Program-made: the position numbers and the translations under genes
From: a virus
Length of the DNA: 36,750 nt
Direction: 5' to 3' (one strand)
IMG/VR virus record: IMGVR_UViG_3300009376_001049
Span: 1 to 36,750 of that record
The notes under the pieces: generated by a model
What the model was told of the DNA's origin: nothing
What the model saw: only the letters and a program-made list of their open reading frames with translations
Databases searched by the model: none
Part shown: positions 13,979 through 23,284 of the stretch, piece by piece
How the letters are laid out: each line of letters begins with the position of its first letter
Position numbering within the stretch: position 1 is the stretch's first letter

Positions 13979-15757
13979 ATGTCTGTATTAGATACCCTTA
14001 CAGAGGGAATCAGACAACGTTCGTTGGCTAACGAAGGTGAAGCTCTTCTTGGAAAGTGGGAGCGTACAGGTCTTCTAGAGGGGCTCGATGATGTTAAGCG
14101 TAACAACATGGCCCGTCTTCTAGAGAACCAAGCTGCTCAACTTCTCAAAGAGACAACCACCATGCAAGCCGGCGACGTTGAAGGATTCGCCTCAGTTGCA
14201 TTTCCAATTGTGCGCCGTGTATTCGGCAATCTTTTGGCACAGGACCTTGTTTCGGTCCAACCGATGAGCCTCCCGAGTGGACTCATCTTTTTCATGGACT
14301 TCGTTTATAGTCCTGACAATCATGAAGGTGCTCGTTCCGGTAACGATACCCTTCATAGATTAAACGCTCAAGCTGACACCTCGATTTATGGTGGCGGTGT
14401 TGTTGGTCGCCAGTTGACTGGTGGTCTTGACCTTGCCGATATTAATCAGCAAAGAGGTTTTTACAGCTTGAATAACGGCTACGCCAGTCCAACTGGATCG
14501 GTAGCGTCCTCGTTGCCCCTGAATGGACTGACCACAGGGGTCCAGTCTTCTGGTACATTTGGCGACGCTAGTTCGAAGCCAGGTGGAGCTTACTATGACA
14601 TCCTTAGGGCAGATCCTGATCTTGTCTCGGGAACATCGCCCTGGGCTATTGGTAAGTGCATTCTTACCAGTTCGGGTGCAAACTTTGACGACCTGCAAGC
14701 CTTTGTGATTTCAGGTAGTGACGGTGGTGGCGAGCTTGAGGCTGGTGGATATCATGCCACTCGCCTTAACCAGTTCTCTGGTTCAAGCAAAGACACCATT
14801 CTTGTTGTTGGTATTTCCCGTCTGGGTTCCAGAACGGCAATCCAATTGTCGAACTCGCTGTGCTTCAAGGGACAGCAGGGTACAATTCACTACCCGGTCA
14901 AAGACAGCTTCGTGACCGCTGGCGATCCCTTTGGTGCTATCAAAGGCTCGACCACAGTTGCTGGTTGGGGATTGGAAAATAACCAAAACATTCCAGAAAT
15001 CGACATCAAGGTAGACAGCGTCGCCGTGACAGCAGTCACGAAGAAGCTGAAAGCTAAGTGGAGCCCGGAGCTTGCTCAGGATCTCAACGCTTATCACAAC
15101 CTTGACGCCGAAGTGGAGCTTACTAGCGTCCTTTCCGAGCAGATCGCTCTTGAAATTGATCAAGAGATTCTTTCTGACCTCGTAAACGGTGCTACTGGTG
15201 GAACTCTTTATTGGAGCCGCCTGCCTGGTAAGTTCGTCAACCGTGAAGATGGAAGCATTCTTGGAAGCTCGCTCTATCCAGATTTCACCGGAACGGTCAG
15301 TGAGTGGTACGAAACCCTTCTTGAGACAGTCAATGAAGTAAGTGCTCGTATTCACCGCAAGACACTTCGTGGTGGTGCTAACTTCCTTGTCACCTCGCCA
15401 GAAATGGCTAACATCCTTGAATTCACTGCTGGATTCCGTGCTGCGGCAACGGTTGACGAAGACGGTGGAAACTGGGGCGTGAAGCAGGTTGGCTCGATTA
15501 GTCGTAAGATGGATATCTTCGTTGATCCTTACTTCCTTCGAAACGTGGTTTTGGTTGGACGCAAGGGCAGCAGCTTCCTTGAAAGCGGCTATGTGTATGC
15601 GCCATATGTTCCATTGCAAGTTACCCCGACAATCTTTGGTACAGAAGATTTCGTGCCCCGCAAGGGTGTCATGACTCGCTATGCCAAGAAGATGGTGCGT
15701 CCTGACTTGTATGGTCTGGTTGTCTGTGTCGATCTCGTGAACGCTCAAACTGAGTAG
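13979..15757 (+). CDS. 23: Major capsid protein (gp23-like)
   Basis: A 592-aa T4-type major head protein (T4 gp23 is 521 aa). Hallmarks include VEGFASVAFPIVRRVFGNLLAQDLVS-type sequence at 67-92, QPMSLPSGLIFFMDFVY, the KLKAKWSPELAQDLNAYHNL block and TSVLSEQIALEIDQEIL. The C-terminal part includes GGANFLVTSPEMANILE and APYVPLQVTPT. The first ~58 residues look like the leader removed by gp21; LKE at 56-58 fits the (L/I)xE site, which is inference. The codons are noticeably cleaner and C-richer than neighbours (many GGT, CTT, AAG), as expected for a very highly expressed gene. The TAG stop is followed by a terminator. Confidence 0.97.
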   Translation: MSVLDTLTEGIRQRSLANEGEALLGKWERTGLLEGLDDVKRNNMARLLENQAAQLLKETTTMQAGDVEGFASVAFPIVRRVFGNLLAQDLVSVQPMSLPSGLIFFMDFVYSPDNHEGARSGNDTLHRLNAQADTSIYGGGVVGRQLTGGLDLADINQQRGFYSLNNGYASPTGSVASSLPLNGLTTGVQSSGTFGDASSKPGGAYYDILRADPDLVSGTSPWAIGKCILTSSGANFDDLQAFVISGSDGGGELEAGGYHATRLNQFSGSSKDTILVVGISRLGSRTAIQLSNSLCFKGQQGTIHYPVKDSFVTAGDPFGAIKGSTTVAGWGLENNQNIPEIDIKVDSVAVTAVTKKLKAKWSPELAQDLNAYHNLDAEVELTSVLSEQIALEIDQEILSDLVNGATGGTLYWSRLPGKFVNREDGSILGSSLYPDFTGTVSEWYETLLETVNEVSARIHRKTLRGGANFLVTSPEMANILEFTAGFRAAATVDEDGGNWGVKQVGSISRKMDIFVDPYFLRNVVLVGRKGSSFLESGYVYAPYVPLQVTPTIFGTEDFVPRKGVMTRYAKKMVRPDLYGLVVCVDLVNAQTE

Positions 15758-15788
15758 TATTTCACAAGAGATTGAATACAATTGAGGG

Positions 15789-15819
15789 AACCCCGTCCTT
15801 GTGGCGGGGTTTTCTTTTA
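15789..15819 (+). terminator. Rho-independent terminator after gp23
   Basis: AACCCCG pairs with CGGGGTT, with an extra CC/GG pair beyond a bulge and a short loop, directly followed by TTTTCTTTT. It lies ~30 bases after the capsid stop and before the next candidate promoter. It would separate the abundant capsid message from the neck and tail genes. Confidence 0.9.
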
Positions 15820-15837
15820 TTGTTTCCGAAACCAAAA

Positions 15838-15846
15838 ACTATTTAG
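15838..15846 (+). promoter_or_regulatory. Candidate late promoter, ACTATTTAG
   Basis: Octamer 36 bases before the gp13-like start and just after the gp23 terminator, exactly where a new transcript should begin. This terminator-promoter order is one of the best arguments that the octamer is a + strand promoter. Confidence 0.65.
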
Positions 15847-15873
15847 TAACGTAACCCAATGAGGTAATTTCTT

Positions 15874-17136
15874 ATGCCAACAAATTTACAGCCTACAAGC
15901 ACAGTAAGCGCAGTCATTCTACCGTCTACAGGAACCCATTCTGAAGTTACTGATCTTTTAGCTTACGGCATTTATAATACTACGGCTTCCTTTGTCAGTG
16001 GCGCTGTTGATCAGGTTGCCTACACTTACAATAAATTAGGTGGCAACGTTCTAGATTTAGAAATATCAACTAGAAATGTTTATAATTCTTATGAAGAAGC
16101 TTGTTTGGAATATTCATATCTTATAAACACGCATCAGGCCAAAAATGTACTGTCCGATTTGATGGGGAATACTACGGGCGCTTTTGATCAAGACGGAGAA
16201 TTTTCTGACTTTAGCAAAGGAACCGGAGCAAAGCCGAATTTAAAATTTCCAAGGTTTCAACTAGGGTATGCGATGCATATCGGAAAGGGAGGCTCCGTCC
16301 ATGCGGGTCTGGGTTCGTCGCAAAGAATATTCTCAGCATCTATAACCCCAATAAAAGATCAACAAGAATATGATCTTCAGGCACTTATATACAGTGCATC
16401 TGTAGACAACAGCGCCGCCGGTTCTGCTTTTACAGGATCAGTTGGGACAAGCAGAATAAGTATTACTAGGGTTTATTTCAAAACGCCCGCTGCATCGTGG
16501 AGATTTTTCGGCGGCAATGCAATTGGGACCGTTGGAAACTTATCAACTTATGGAGCATATGCTGACGACAGCACGTTCGAACTCGTACCAAGTTGGCAAA
16601 ACACCCTTCAGGCTATGAACTATGAAGAAGATTTGCGGGTTCGAGCATCTCACTATTCGTATGAGATAAATGATAACCGATTAAAACTGTACCCAACCCC
16701 TAATGGAACAAATCCAGAAAAATTCTGGGTTGAGTTTAGAACATCCGAGGACGCCTACGACGAACAGGCAGACCGACAATATGGAGCAAGTGGGGTTAAT
16801 AACCTTAATACGCTTCCGTTTCCAAATGTTCCTTATGAGAATATTAATAGTATTGGAAAACAATGGATACGAAGATATGCGCTCTCATTATCTAAAGAAA
16901 TACTGGGGCAAGTAAGATCTAAGATAGGGACAATTCCAATACCTGGAAATGACATAACTTTAAACGGTCCAGCTTTAATAAGCGAAGCAAAGGCTGAACA
17001 GACAGAATTGAGAGAAGAGTTAAAATCTGTTCTAGATGAATTGGTCTATGGTAAACTAGCTGAAGGCGACGCCGACCTCCAGAAAAATGTAGAAACCGTG
17101 ATGGCATCAATTCCTTATGGCATATATGTGGGATAA
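15874..17136 (+). CDS. Neck/head-completion protein (gp13-like)
   Basis: A 420-aa protein. It contains LDLEISTRNVYNSYEEACLE near residue 60, a beta-rich middle (ITRVYFKTPAASWRFFGG), a region NDNRLKLYPTPNG that looks like a loop-strand module, and a helical C-terminus with IRRYALSLSKEILGQVR. It is directly followed by gp14-like and gp15-like genes, so synteny with T4 13-14-15 suggests the neck protein gp13, which caps the portal after packaging. T4 gp13 is 309 aa, so this is longer. Sequence similarity to T4 is not obvious to me and other connector roles are possible. Confidence 0.55.
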   Translation: MPTNLQPTSTVSAVILPSTGTHSEVTDLLAYGIYNTTASFVSGAVDQVAYTYNKLGGNVLDLEISTRNVYNSYEEACLEYSYLINTHQAKNVLSDLMGNTTGAFDQDGEFSDFSKGTGAKPNLKFPRFQLGYAMHIGKGGSVHAGLGSSQRIFSASITPIKDQQEYDLQALIYSASVDNSAAGSAFTGSVGTSRISITRVYFKTPAASWRFFGGNAIGTVGNLSTYGAYADDSTFELVPSWQNTLQAMNYEEDLRVRASHYSYEINDNRLKLYPTPNGTNPEKFWVEFRTSEDAYDEQADRQYGASGVNNLNTLPFPNVPYENINSIGKQWIRRYALSLSKEILGQVRSKIGTIPIPGNDITLNGPALISEAKAEQTELREELKSVLDELVYGKLAEGDADLQKNVETVMASIPYGIYVG

Positions 17137-17140
17137 ATAA

Positions 17141-17644
17141 ATGGCCACCAATAAATGGACACAACCCGAGCAGCCACCGCCACCACTTTTTGTCGGACAG
17201 GCGGAGAGAAACTTTGTAAAACAAATAAATGACGAGGTCATTGAAAAAGTTGTCGGGCAGCAGTTGTTATATTTCCCCATTGATGTTGAAAGATCTAAGT
17301 ATCACACTCTTTATGGTGAAGCAATTAATAAAACATTCTTACCCCCAATAAGAGCCTATGCCTTGGTTGAGTATAATGGGTCTACACGAACCCAAACAGA
17401 GATAGGATTTGACAATGTTTATAATATTAGTGTGCATTTCCACAAAAGAAGGTTAACAGCGGATCAAAACCTTTTTGTTCGCTTGGGTGATTTTGTACAA
17501 TACGACCAAATGTATTTTGAGATAGTAGATGTTTTTGAGCCAAGGTATCTATTCGGGCAAGACAGCGATTTCGCTGACGGAACGTCGCTAGAGGTTACAG
17601 CAGTTGGAAGACAAGCCAGAAGAGGACTATTCGATGCCACTTAA
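17141..17644 (+). CDS. 14: Neck protein (gp14-like)
   Basis: A 167-aa protein with QINDEVIEKVVGQQLLYFPID near the N-terminus, then a beta-rich section (YNISVHFHKRRL, VRLGDFVQYDQMYFEIVDVFEP) and a short end. An N-terminal helix followed by an YFP/YxPR-like strand and a GDFV-x-YE-IxxV barrel is what I know from T4-family gp14 neck proteins. These join the finished head to the tail. It is shorter than T4 gp14 (256 aa). The stop overlaps the gp15-like start by 11 bases. Confidence 0.6.
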   Translation: MATNKWTQPEQPPPPLFVGQAERNFVKQINDEVIEKVVGQQLLYFPIDVERSKYHTLYGEAINKTFLPPIRAYALVEYNGSTRTQTEIGFDNVYNISVHFHKRRLTADQNLFVRLGDFVQYDQMYFEIVDVFEPRYLFGQDSDFADGTSLEVTAVGRQARRGLFDAT

Positions 17645-18515
17645 TACAAAGACAAATACGTTGTTATCTTCATCGTATCCTTTAGCTGTTTCAAACATTG
17701 AAAGCATAGACTATGCTATGTTTAATTTTGTTAACGATAATTTGAATATACACTGCGACACAAACAAGGGGTCGGAAAAAGTCCCCGTCCTGTTTTCAAC
17801 TCCCGAAAGGGCTTTCCAAATAAAGAGCGACCCTAATTTAAGGATGGATAACGGAAGGACTTTAAACTTTCCTCTTATTACATTGAAAAGAACAGCTATG
17901 ACTAAGAATCCACAAAATAAAGGTCGGTATGGAGTGCATGTCCCGCCTTATTTTGACTATTATAAACGAGGTGGATCAATAGAGGTAGCCAGAACAGTTC
18001 AACAGGACAAGACAAAGAATTTTGCGAACGCTAACTCGATCAGGAAAAGTGCTGGGGGTGATAATATTAATATGCAGACCTTTCCTGGCGAAAATAAAAA
18101 TGTTGTCTATGAATCCATCTCCATCCCAATGCCTACTTTTGTCGAGGTGACCTACGAATTAAAGCTGTTTTCAGAATATCAGCAACAAATGAACGAAATG
18201 ATGGAAGTAGTAACAACTTTCACTGGATCGCCTAGTGTTTTTAAAATTGAGAATGCAGGAAATAAATACGAGGCTTTCATGGAGCCAGGTTATTCTATAA
18301 ATAATAACTTTGACCTAGGGTTAGAAGAAAGAAGGTTTGAGACAAGCGTGACCACAATGGTGCTCGGGTATCTAATCGGCGCTGGTAAAAACCAGAAGAC
18401 GCCAAATGTCGTGATCCGAGAATCAGCGGCAAAAATTAAAATACAACGAGAGAGGTCTATCGTAGGGGATATTCCCGAGTTTAGAAAAGACAGCAAAGAC
18501 AAATACAGACCTTAA
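17634..18515 (+). CDS. 15: Tail terminator / sheath stabiliser (gp15-like)
   Basis: A 293-aa protein. I use ATG 17634, with AGAGGA upstream, over a TTG at 17604 inside the previous gene. It follows T4 gp15 landmark by landmark: VPVLFSTPERAF (T4 VPITYASKEHF), FPLITLKRTAM (T4 LPRINLHLVDF), VEVTYELKLFSEYQQQMNEM (T4 IKMIYELSIFTRYEDDM) and RRFETSVTTMVLGYLI (T4 RRIEWSLTFEVNGWMY). gp15 is the hexamer that ends the tail tube and sheath and docks to the neck. The C-terminus is basic and likely disordered. It is followed by a long leader before the sheath gene. Confidence 0.8.
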   Translation: MPLNTKTNTLLSSSYPLAVSNIESIDYAMFNFVNDNLNIHCDTNKGSEKVPVLFSTPERAFQIKSDPNLRMDNGRTLNFPLITLKRTAMTKNPQNKGRYGVHVPPYFDYYKRGGSIEVARTVQQDKTKNFANANSIRKSAGGDNINMQTFPGENKNVVYESISIPMPTFVEVTYELKLFSEYQQQMNEMMEVVTTFTGSPSVFKIENAGNKYEAFMEPGYSINNNFDLGLEERRFETSVTTMVLGYLIGAGKNQKTPNVVIRESAAKIKIQRERSIVGDIPEFRKDSKDKYRP

Positions 18516-18557
18516 ATAGAACATCACTTCTTTACAGGGAGTTTCGATCTTTCCTCT

Positions 18558-18566
18558 ACTATTTAT
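18558..18566 (+). promoter_or_regulatory. Candidate late promoter, ACTATTTAT, before sheath gene
   Basis: Octamer 84 bases before the sheath ATG, in a 126-base intergenic gap, the longest spacing of the set. The remaining leader (AAGAGCAATGAAGTCGG and on) has no clear ORF or hairpin, so the sheath mRNA would have an unusually long 5' untranslated region. Confidence 0.5.
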
Positions 18567-18641
18567 TAAGAGCAATGAAGTCGGTATATTAACCATCTTG
18601 TTTGCTATTTTACTAGAAATTACATCAAGGAGACCTTTTTG

Positions 18642-21600
18642 ATGGCTGACGAAAGAAAGTTTAAGTTCATATCTCCAGGGGTTTTTATAAACGAAATTGA
18701 TAACTCCCAATTACCAGAAGAACCTGGCGCAATTGGACCCTTGGTTATCGGCACCGCCCCTCAAGGACCTGCTATGGTCCCAGTTACAATCAACTCTTTC
18801 TCTGATTTAGTTGAAACTTTTGGGGAGCCGAATGCCGGCAAGCCATCGGAAGACGCCTGGAGGTTTGGACAACAAAGTGCTCCTACATACGGACTATATG
18901 CCGCTCAAGCATGGCTGAGAAACAATGCGCCACTGACCTATGTTCGCCTCGTTGGTGAGGCATCCTCCGATGCTAACGCCGCTGGCTACGCAGGCTGGAA
19001 AGCCGGAACGCTTAGTACAACAGAAACCGAAGGTGGAGCATTTGCTCTTGTTGCTTGGCCAAGTTCATCTCTAAGTGTTGCCACCGCCAACGCCAACACT
19101 CGTGTTTCTGGCGCTGTTGCAGCTATGTTTTACTGCAACGAAGGTAGACTTACAATTAGCGGCACGCTCGCTACTCCGCACACTCTTACACTTCCGACAA
19201 CAGCAAGTACATGCACTTTGATGGAAACGGACTCTAGTGGCCACTTTAACTTAGTTTTTGACCCTAACGGTGTAGCTGATGTTACTTCTCATGTAGCAAA
19301 TGTGTCACTTGATCCAACGGATAGAAACTTTATCCGTAAAGTTCTCAACACCAACCCGACAGTCGTTAACTCGACCGTCACCACTCAGCAGACCAGAAAT
19401 GCGAACCAGGGTGGGGGATATTGGCTTGGCGAGTCTTTTGAGAGGCAGCTTTCTAAGGTTGGTTCTGGCTCCATGGGGGTTTTGAGTGCTGGTATCTTGG
19501 GATCTAAGTACCATATCGCACTTTTCCCAATGAGAAACCAAGTATCGACTGGTCAAGACCAAAACGACCACCAATATGCTTCCCAGAAAGCTTCCACAGG
19601 TTGGTACATTGCTCAAGATTTAAACGTTGGTACGAATAACGCTTTTCAGGCACATGAACAACAAAAATTGTTCAGAGTCGAAGCCCGAACCGGCGGACAA
19701 AGCCTTCAGCGACAAGTTAAAATATCGATCGAAAACATAAAAGCCCCAGAAGGTGATTATGATTTGTATGGTAGCTTTTCTTTGGTGGTCAGAAAAATCA
19801 ACGATACTGATTTAAACCAGATTGTCCTTGAACGATATGATTCGCTGAATCTTAACCCATCATCTCCAAACTATGTCGCTAGGGCTGTGGGTGATAGGTA
19901 TATGTCTTACGACACTACCTCACGAACAAACCGTGAGTATGGAACCTACGCAAACAAATCTAAATATATTCGAATTGTGATGAACGAGGACGTCGATAGA
20001 GGTACTTCAAATCCTGAATACTTACCATTTGGCGTCATTGGTCCTTTGACCTATCGTGCCGCACAGATCAACAGCGGCTCCGGCGGACTGACTTCCTACG
20101 GCGTTACTGGGCAGCTTAGTGCTAGTCGTGGCGCTTTAGCCAGCATGATTGATGGCGGTAGCGACACCTTGTTCGGTGAACTTGGCGGATATCACTCTGG
20201 TAGTTATGCAACAGTTGACTGTGAGGACAACTTACTTGTTATCTCGGGAGCAGTGGGGAACGGAACAGCCGGAAATATCACAGCCTCGTTTGTGTTCCCA
20301 TCAACACCTTTGCGCCGCCACAGTAACTGGGGTCGCCCAGCGGTACCAATGAAAAATGTTTATTGGGGCGCATGGACAGGCATTACGAAGGATGACCAAA
20401 CATTTAACCCTTCAGTCCTTGATACTTTGACTTCAAGATGCAATGCGCTACATGGCACTCCTGCTCCGACAGGACCTAAGGATGTTGCCCCAGGCTTCCA
20501 GGCTAATATTACTAATTCGCCAAGCCTTAATACCCCGACCATGGGACTGGGACAGGCTATTTCGGCATCTACGGATCCTTTACAGCTTGGCTGGGTCTTC
20601 ACGCTTGACGATGTGATGCTCTCGCTTGCAGCCGATGGCATGGGCGGAGGCTATGTGCATATGTCGGGCTCAAGACAGAAGACTGTCAGTGTTAGTGCGA
20701 TATCTGGTGGATACACCGGGTCGCTTAATAAAGGATTGGATCGATTTACAACACTCTTGGCTGGAGGCTTTGACGGTGTTGATATTACCGAACGTGATCC
20801 TTTCAGAAATAGTGCTGTGACTGCTGGAGTTACAGAAGAAAATAGCTCCAAATTGCACACCCTTAAGAGAGCGGTTAATATTATTTCCGACGCAGACCAA
20901 GTTCAATATAACGTGGTTGCAATGCCGGGTGTTACAATACCTGCCGCAACCAACTATCTTCTAGAGAAGACAGAAGAGCGTGGCGATGCGTTGGCCATTA
21001 TTGATCTAGAGAAAATCTATACTGCGGATACGGAAAACACTTCTAGCAGCGCAGATAGAAATGGCTTCACGATCAAGCAGGCAACAGACGCCCTTAAGGC
21101 TAGAAATATTAACAATAGCTACGGCGCTGCATATGCCCCCTGGGTCCAGATCCAAGATACAATTTCTAATAGGCTTATCTGGGCACCGCCTTCGATCGCC
21201 GCATTGGGAGCCTTGTCGTCCAATGATAGAGTTGCAGCGCCATGGTTCGCTCCAGCCGGATTCACCAGAGGTGGACTGTCGGAGGGTGCCGCCGGACTAC
21301 CTGTGTTGGATGTCTCTAAGAGACTTAGCTCGGAAGACAGAGATAATCTGTATGAAGCAGGGATTAACCCAATCGCTAAGTTCCCTGCTGAAGGGATTGT
21401 GATCTTCGGGCAGAAGACATTGCAACAGACAGCATCTGCGCTTGATAGAATCAACGTGAGAAGACTTCTTGTCTTCCTGAAAAGAGAGATTTCGTTCATT
21501 GCATCGAGACTCTTGTTTGCACAGAACAACCAAGATACTTGGAATAGGTTCTTGCAGCAGGCAACACCTGTTTTGGAAAGTGTCAAAGCTCAGTTCGGTA

Positions 21601-21761
21601 TTGATGACTTCCGCTTGATTCTGGATGAGACAACAACGACTCCAGACTTGGTTGACAGAAACATCATTTACTCTAAGTTAATTGTGAAGCCAACCCGCTC
21701 TGCTGAGTTCTTTGCAATTGACTTTGTTATCACAAACAGCGGCGCTGCTTTTGAGGACTAA
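18642..21761 (+). CDS. 18: Tail sheath protein (gp18-like)
   Basis: A 1039-aa contractile sheath subunit. The N-terminus FISPGVFINEIDNSQLPEEP is the classic sheath start. The C-terminal third has the conserved core: SYGAAYAPWVQIQD, WAPPSIAALGAL, APAGFTRGGL, the AGINPIAKFPAEGIVIFGQKT stretch, INVRRLLVFLKREI and a final SAEFFAIDFVITN. It is far longer than T4 gp18 (659 aa). The extra sequence lies in residues ~130-700, probably outer decorating domains. The start is ATG 18642, with AAGGAG upstream; a TTG one codon earlier is less likely. The sheath contracts to drive the tube through the envelope. Confidence 0.97.
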   Translation: MADERKFKFISPGVFINEIDNSQLPEEPGAIGPLVIGTAPQGPAMVPVTINSFSDLVETFGEPNAGKPSEDAWRFGQQSAPTYGLYAAQAWLRNNAPLTYVRLVGEASSDANAAGYAGWKAGTLSTTETEGGAFALVAWPSSSLSVATANANTRVSGAVAAMFYCNEGRLTISGTLATPHTLTLPTTASTCTLMETDSSGHFNLVFDPNGVADVTSHVANVSLDPTDRNFIRKVLNTNPTVVNSTVTTQQTRNANQGGGYWLGESFERQLSKVGSGSMGVLSAGILGSKYHIALFPMRNQVSTGQDQNDHQYASQKASTGWYIAQDLNVGTNNAFQAHEQQKLFRVEARTGGQSLQRQVKISIENIKAPEGDYDLYGSFSLVVRKINDTDLNQIVLERYDSLNLNPSSPNYVARAVGDRYMSYDTTSRTNREYGTYANKSKYIRIVMNEDVDRGTSNPEYLPFGVIGPLTYRAAQINSGSGGLTSYGVTGQLSASRGALASMIDGGSDTLFGELGGYHSGSYATVDCEDNLLVISGAVGNGTAGNITASFVFPSTPLRRHSNWGRPAVPMKNVYWGAWTGITKDDQTFNPSVLDTLTSRCNALHGTPAPTGPKDVAPGFQANITNSPSLNTPTMGLGQAISASTDPLQLGWVFTLDDVMLSLAADGMGGGYVHMSGSRQKTVSVSAISGGYTGSLNKGLDRFTTLLAGGFDGVDITERDPFRNSAVTAGVTEENSSKLHTLKRAVNIISDADQVQYNVVAMPGVTIPAATNYLLEKTEERGDALAIIDLEKIYTADTENTSSSADRNGFTIKQATDALKARNINNSYGAAYAPWVQIQDTISNRLIWAPPSIAALGALSSNDRVAAPWFAPAGFTRGGLSEGAAGLPVLDVSKRLSSEDRDNLYEAGINPIAKFPAEGIVIFGQKTLQQTASALDRINVRRLLVFLKREISFIASRLLFAQNNQDTWNRFLQQATPVLESVKAQFGIDDFRLILDETTTTPDLVDRNIIYSKLIVKPTRSAEFFAIDFVITNSGAAFED

Positions 21762-21775
21762 AAAAGTTACGAGGA

Positions 21776-21784
21776 ACTATTTAA
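21776..21784 (+). promoter_or_regulatory. Candidate late promoter, ACTATTTAA, before tube gene
   Basis: Octamer 43 bases before the gp19 start, in the 57-base gap after the sheath. A separate start for tube mRNA would fit the high copy number of tube subunits. Confidence 0.55.
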
Positions 21785-21818
21785 CTATAGGATTTCTTTT
21801 TCGAGGAGAAACTAAATT

Positions 21819-22343
21819 ATGAGCCTTTTTTGGTCGAACGTAAATACTGATCCAAAACGCCGTTTTCGATTTATACTTCAAGCCGGCAATATTCCGGTTT
21901 GGACCGTTAAAACTGCCGCCAAGCCTAGGGTGACTGTCGGCACGGTTGAGCATCAATTTCTCAACCACACTTTTAAGTACCCCGGCAGAGTTACCTGGGA
22001 TAATATTACCATGACTCTCGTAGATCCAGTAGATCCAGATTTGGCTTTTACGTTTCTTCAAAAATTGAAGCGATCTGGGTATAGTTATCCAACCAGTCCT
22101 AGTGTTCGTAGCACAATAAATAAAGCTGATGCAACAGGACCGCAAGGCATCTCTGGCGTTTCTATAGTACAAATAGATGCAGACGGCAAAGAGATTGAGA
22201 AGTGGAATTTGACTAATCCATGGATCGTTAGCATTGATTTTGGCGGTGCATTAGATTATGCTGCCGAAGAGATGAATGAAATTAGTGTCGAGTTGGCCTA
22301 CGACTGGGCTGAACTAGTAAAAAGCGGAAATGAGGCAAGGTAA
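21819..22343 (+). CDS. 19: Tail tube protein (gp19-like)
   Basis: A 174-aa protein close in length to T4 gp19 (163 aa). It contains YILQAGNIPVWTVKTAAKPR-like sequence near residue 20, FKYPGRVTWDNITMTLVDP at about 50-69 and IVSIDFGGALDYAAEEMNEI toward the end, which are the typical tube-fold strands with WxxITxTLxDP. It polymerises into the inner tube along which DNA is ejected. It follows the sheath gene as in T4. GAGGAGA precedes the ATG. Confidence 0.93.
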   Translation: MSLFWSNVNTDPKRRFRFILQAGNIPVWTVKTAAKPRVTVGTVEHQFLNHTFKYPGRVTWDNITMTLVDPVDPDLAFTFLQKLKRSGYSYPTSPSVRSTINKADATGPQGISGVSIVQIDADGKEIEKWNLTNPWIVSIDFGGALDYAAEEMNEISVELAYDWAELVKSGNEAR

Positions 22344-22359
22344 AACAAATTAAATTTTT

Positions 22360-22369
22360 GTGATATACT
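22360..22369 (+). promoter_or_regulatory. Candidate extended -10 promoter, GTGATATACT
   Basis: TTGTGATATACT ends 30 bases before the gp26-family ATG. It shares TGTG(A/G)TATA with sites at 35565 and 36052. No good -35 box is visible (AAAACA at the expected distance), so it would depend on the extended -10. Confidence 0.4.
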
Positions 22370-22399
22370 TGTCTTACGATGTTATAGAAAGGTTGCATT

Positions 22400-23284
22400 A
22401 TGAGCAGAAATAAAGGACGGGTTTCCCCTCCAGCAGAGGAGGAAGTTCTGGAACAGGAAGTCCCAACGGGATATCCTGAGTATCCAACTCAACCCCCCAC
22501 AGCAAGCGACAATGGGTTTAACTGGACTAATCCAACATACTTTGTAGACCTCCCTAGTAAGGGTAGATTTTATCCTCCGAGCCATCCGGTACACAACAAA
22601 GAAACAATCGAGATTAAATACATGACCGCCAAAGAGGAGGATTTTCTAACTTCTCAGCCGCTAATTCGCAAAGGTATTGCCATTGATCGAGTTTTGGAAA
22701 GCGTCATTGTTGATAAATCAATACATATTGATGATCTTTTGCTTGGTGACAAGAACGCTCTGATGATTGGGACAAGAATCACGGGGTACGGCGAAGAATA
22801 TAAAGTTGAAATTACCTGTCCAAAGTGTGGCAAAGAAAGCGACTATGAGTTTGACCTAGAGAAGGTCGGAACAAACGACTACGAAGAACAGATTAAGGAA
22901 CTTGGCTGTGAATTTACTCCACGGAATACGGTTTCAGTTGATTTGCCGACGAGCAAGGTCAATGTAGAGATAAGACTCTTAAACGGGCATGATGACAAGA
23001 ACCTGACAGAACAAGCGAACAAGAAGAGCAAAAAGAACATGCCTACTACTACTTTGACAGATCAGTTGAGAGCTTTTATTGTCTCTGTTAACGGCATTGA
23101 TTCTCCATTTGCCATTGCTAATTTTGTTTCTCAGATGCCTGCTAGGGATTCAAAATTCTTAAGAAATCTTTATGTAAATATTGCCCCAAATGTTGATTTG
23201 GAGCAGGAATATGAGTGCCCAAGATGTGGTCACGAGGCGGACATGGAGGTTCCGCTTGGTGTCGGCTTTTTTTGGCCTGAGTGA
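22400..23284 (+). CDS. T4 gp26/gp51-family baseplate protein with Zn ribbon
   Basis: A 294-aa protein. A disordered acidic N-terminus is followed by VDLPSKGRFYPPSHP (49-63), YMTAKEEDFLT (74-84), KGIAIDRVLESVIVDKSI and LLLGDKNALMIGTRITGYG. These are the signatures of the T4 baseplate-hub assembly family (gp26, 208 aa). Two Cys pairs, CPKC (140-143) and CPRC (273-276), flank a 130-residue insert and together can bind one zinc. The gene lies between tube and tape measure, where other tailed phages keep tail assembly chaperones. Its last codons run through a T7 homopolymer, and a second frame continues past its TGA. Confidence 0.8.
   Translation: MSRNKGRVSPPAEEEVLEQEVPTGYPEYPTQPPTASDNGFNWTNPTYFVDLPSKGRFYPPSHPVHNKETIEIKYMTAKEEDFLTSQPLIRKGIAIDRVLESVIVDKSIHIDDLLLGDKNALMIGTRITGYGEEYKVEITCPKCGKESDYEFDLEKVGTNDYEEQIKELGCEFTPRNTVSVDLPTSKVNVEIRLLNGHDDKNLTEQANKKSKKNMPTTTLTDQLRAFIVSVNGIDSPFAIANFVSQMPARDSKFLRNLYVNIAPNVDLEQEYECPRCGHEADMEVPLGVGFFWPE

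Noticed and set aside
14783-15835. Long minus-strand frame (350 aa) opposite gp23
   Set aside because: It is antisense to a certain capsid gene and arises from its codon bias (few in-frame complements of stops). The product has no recognisable domain, and there is no promoter or ribosome-binding site for it.
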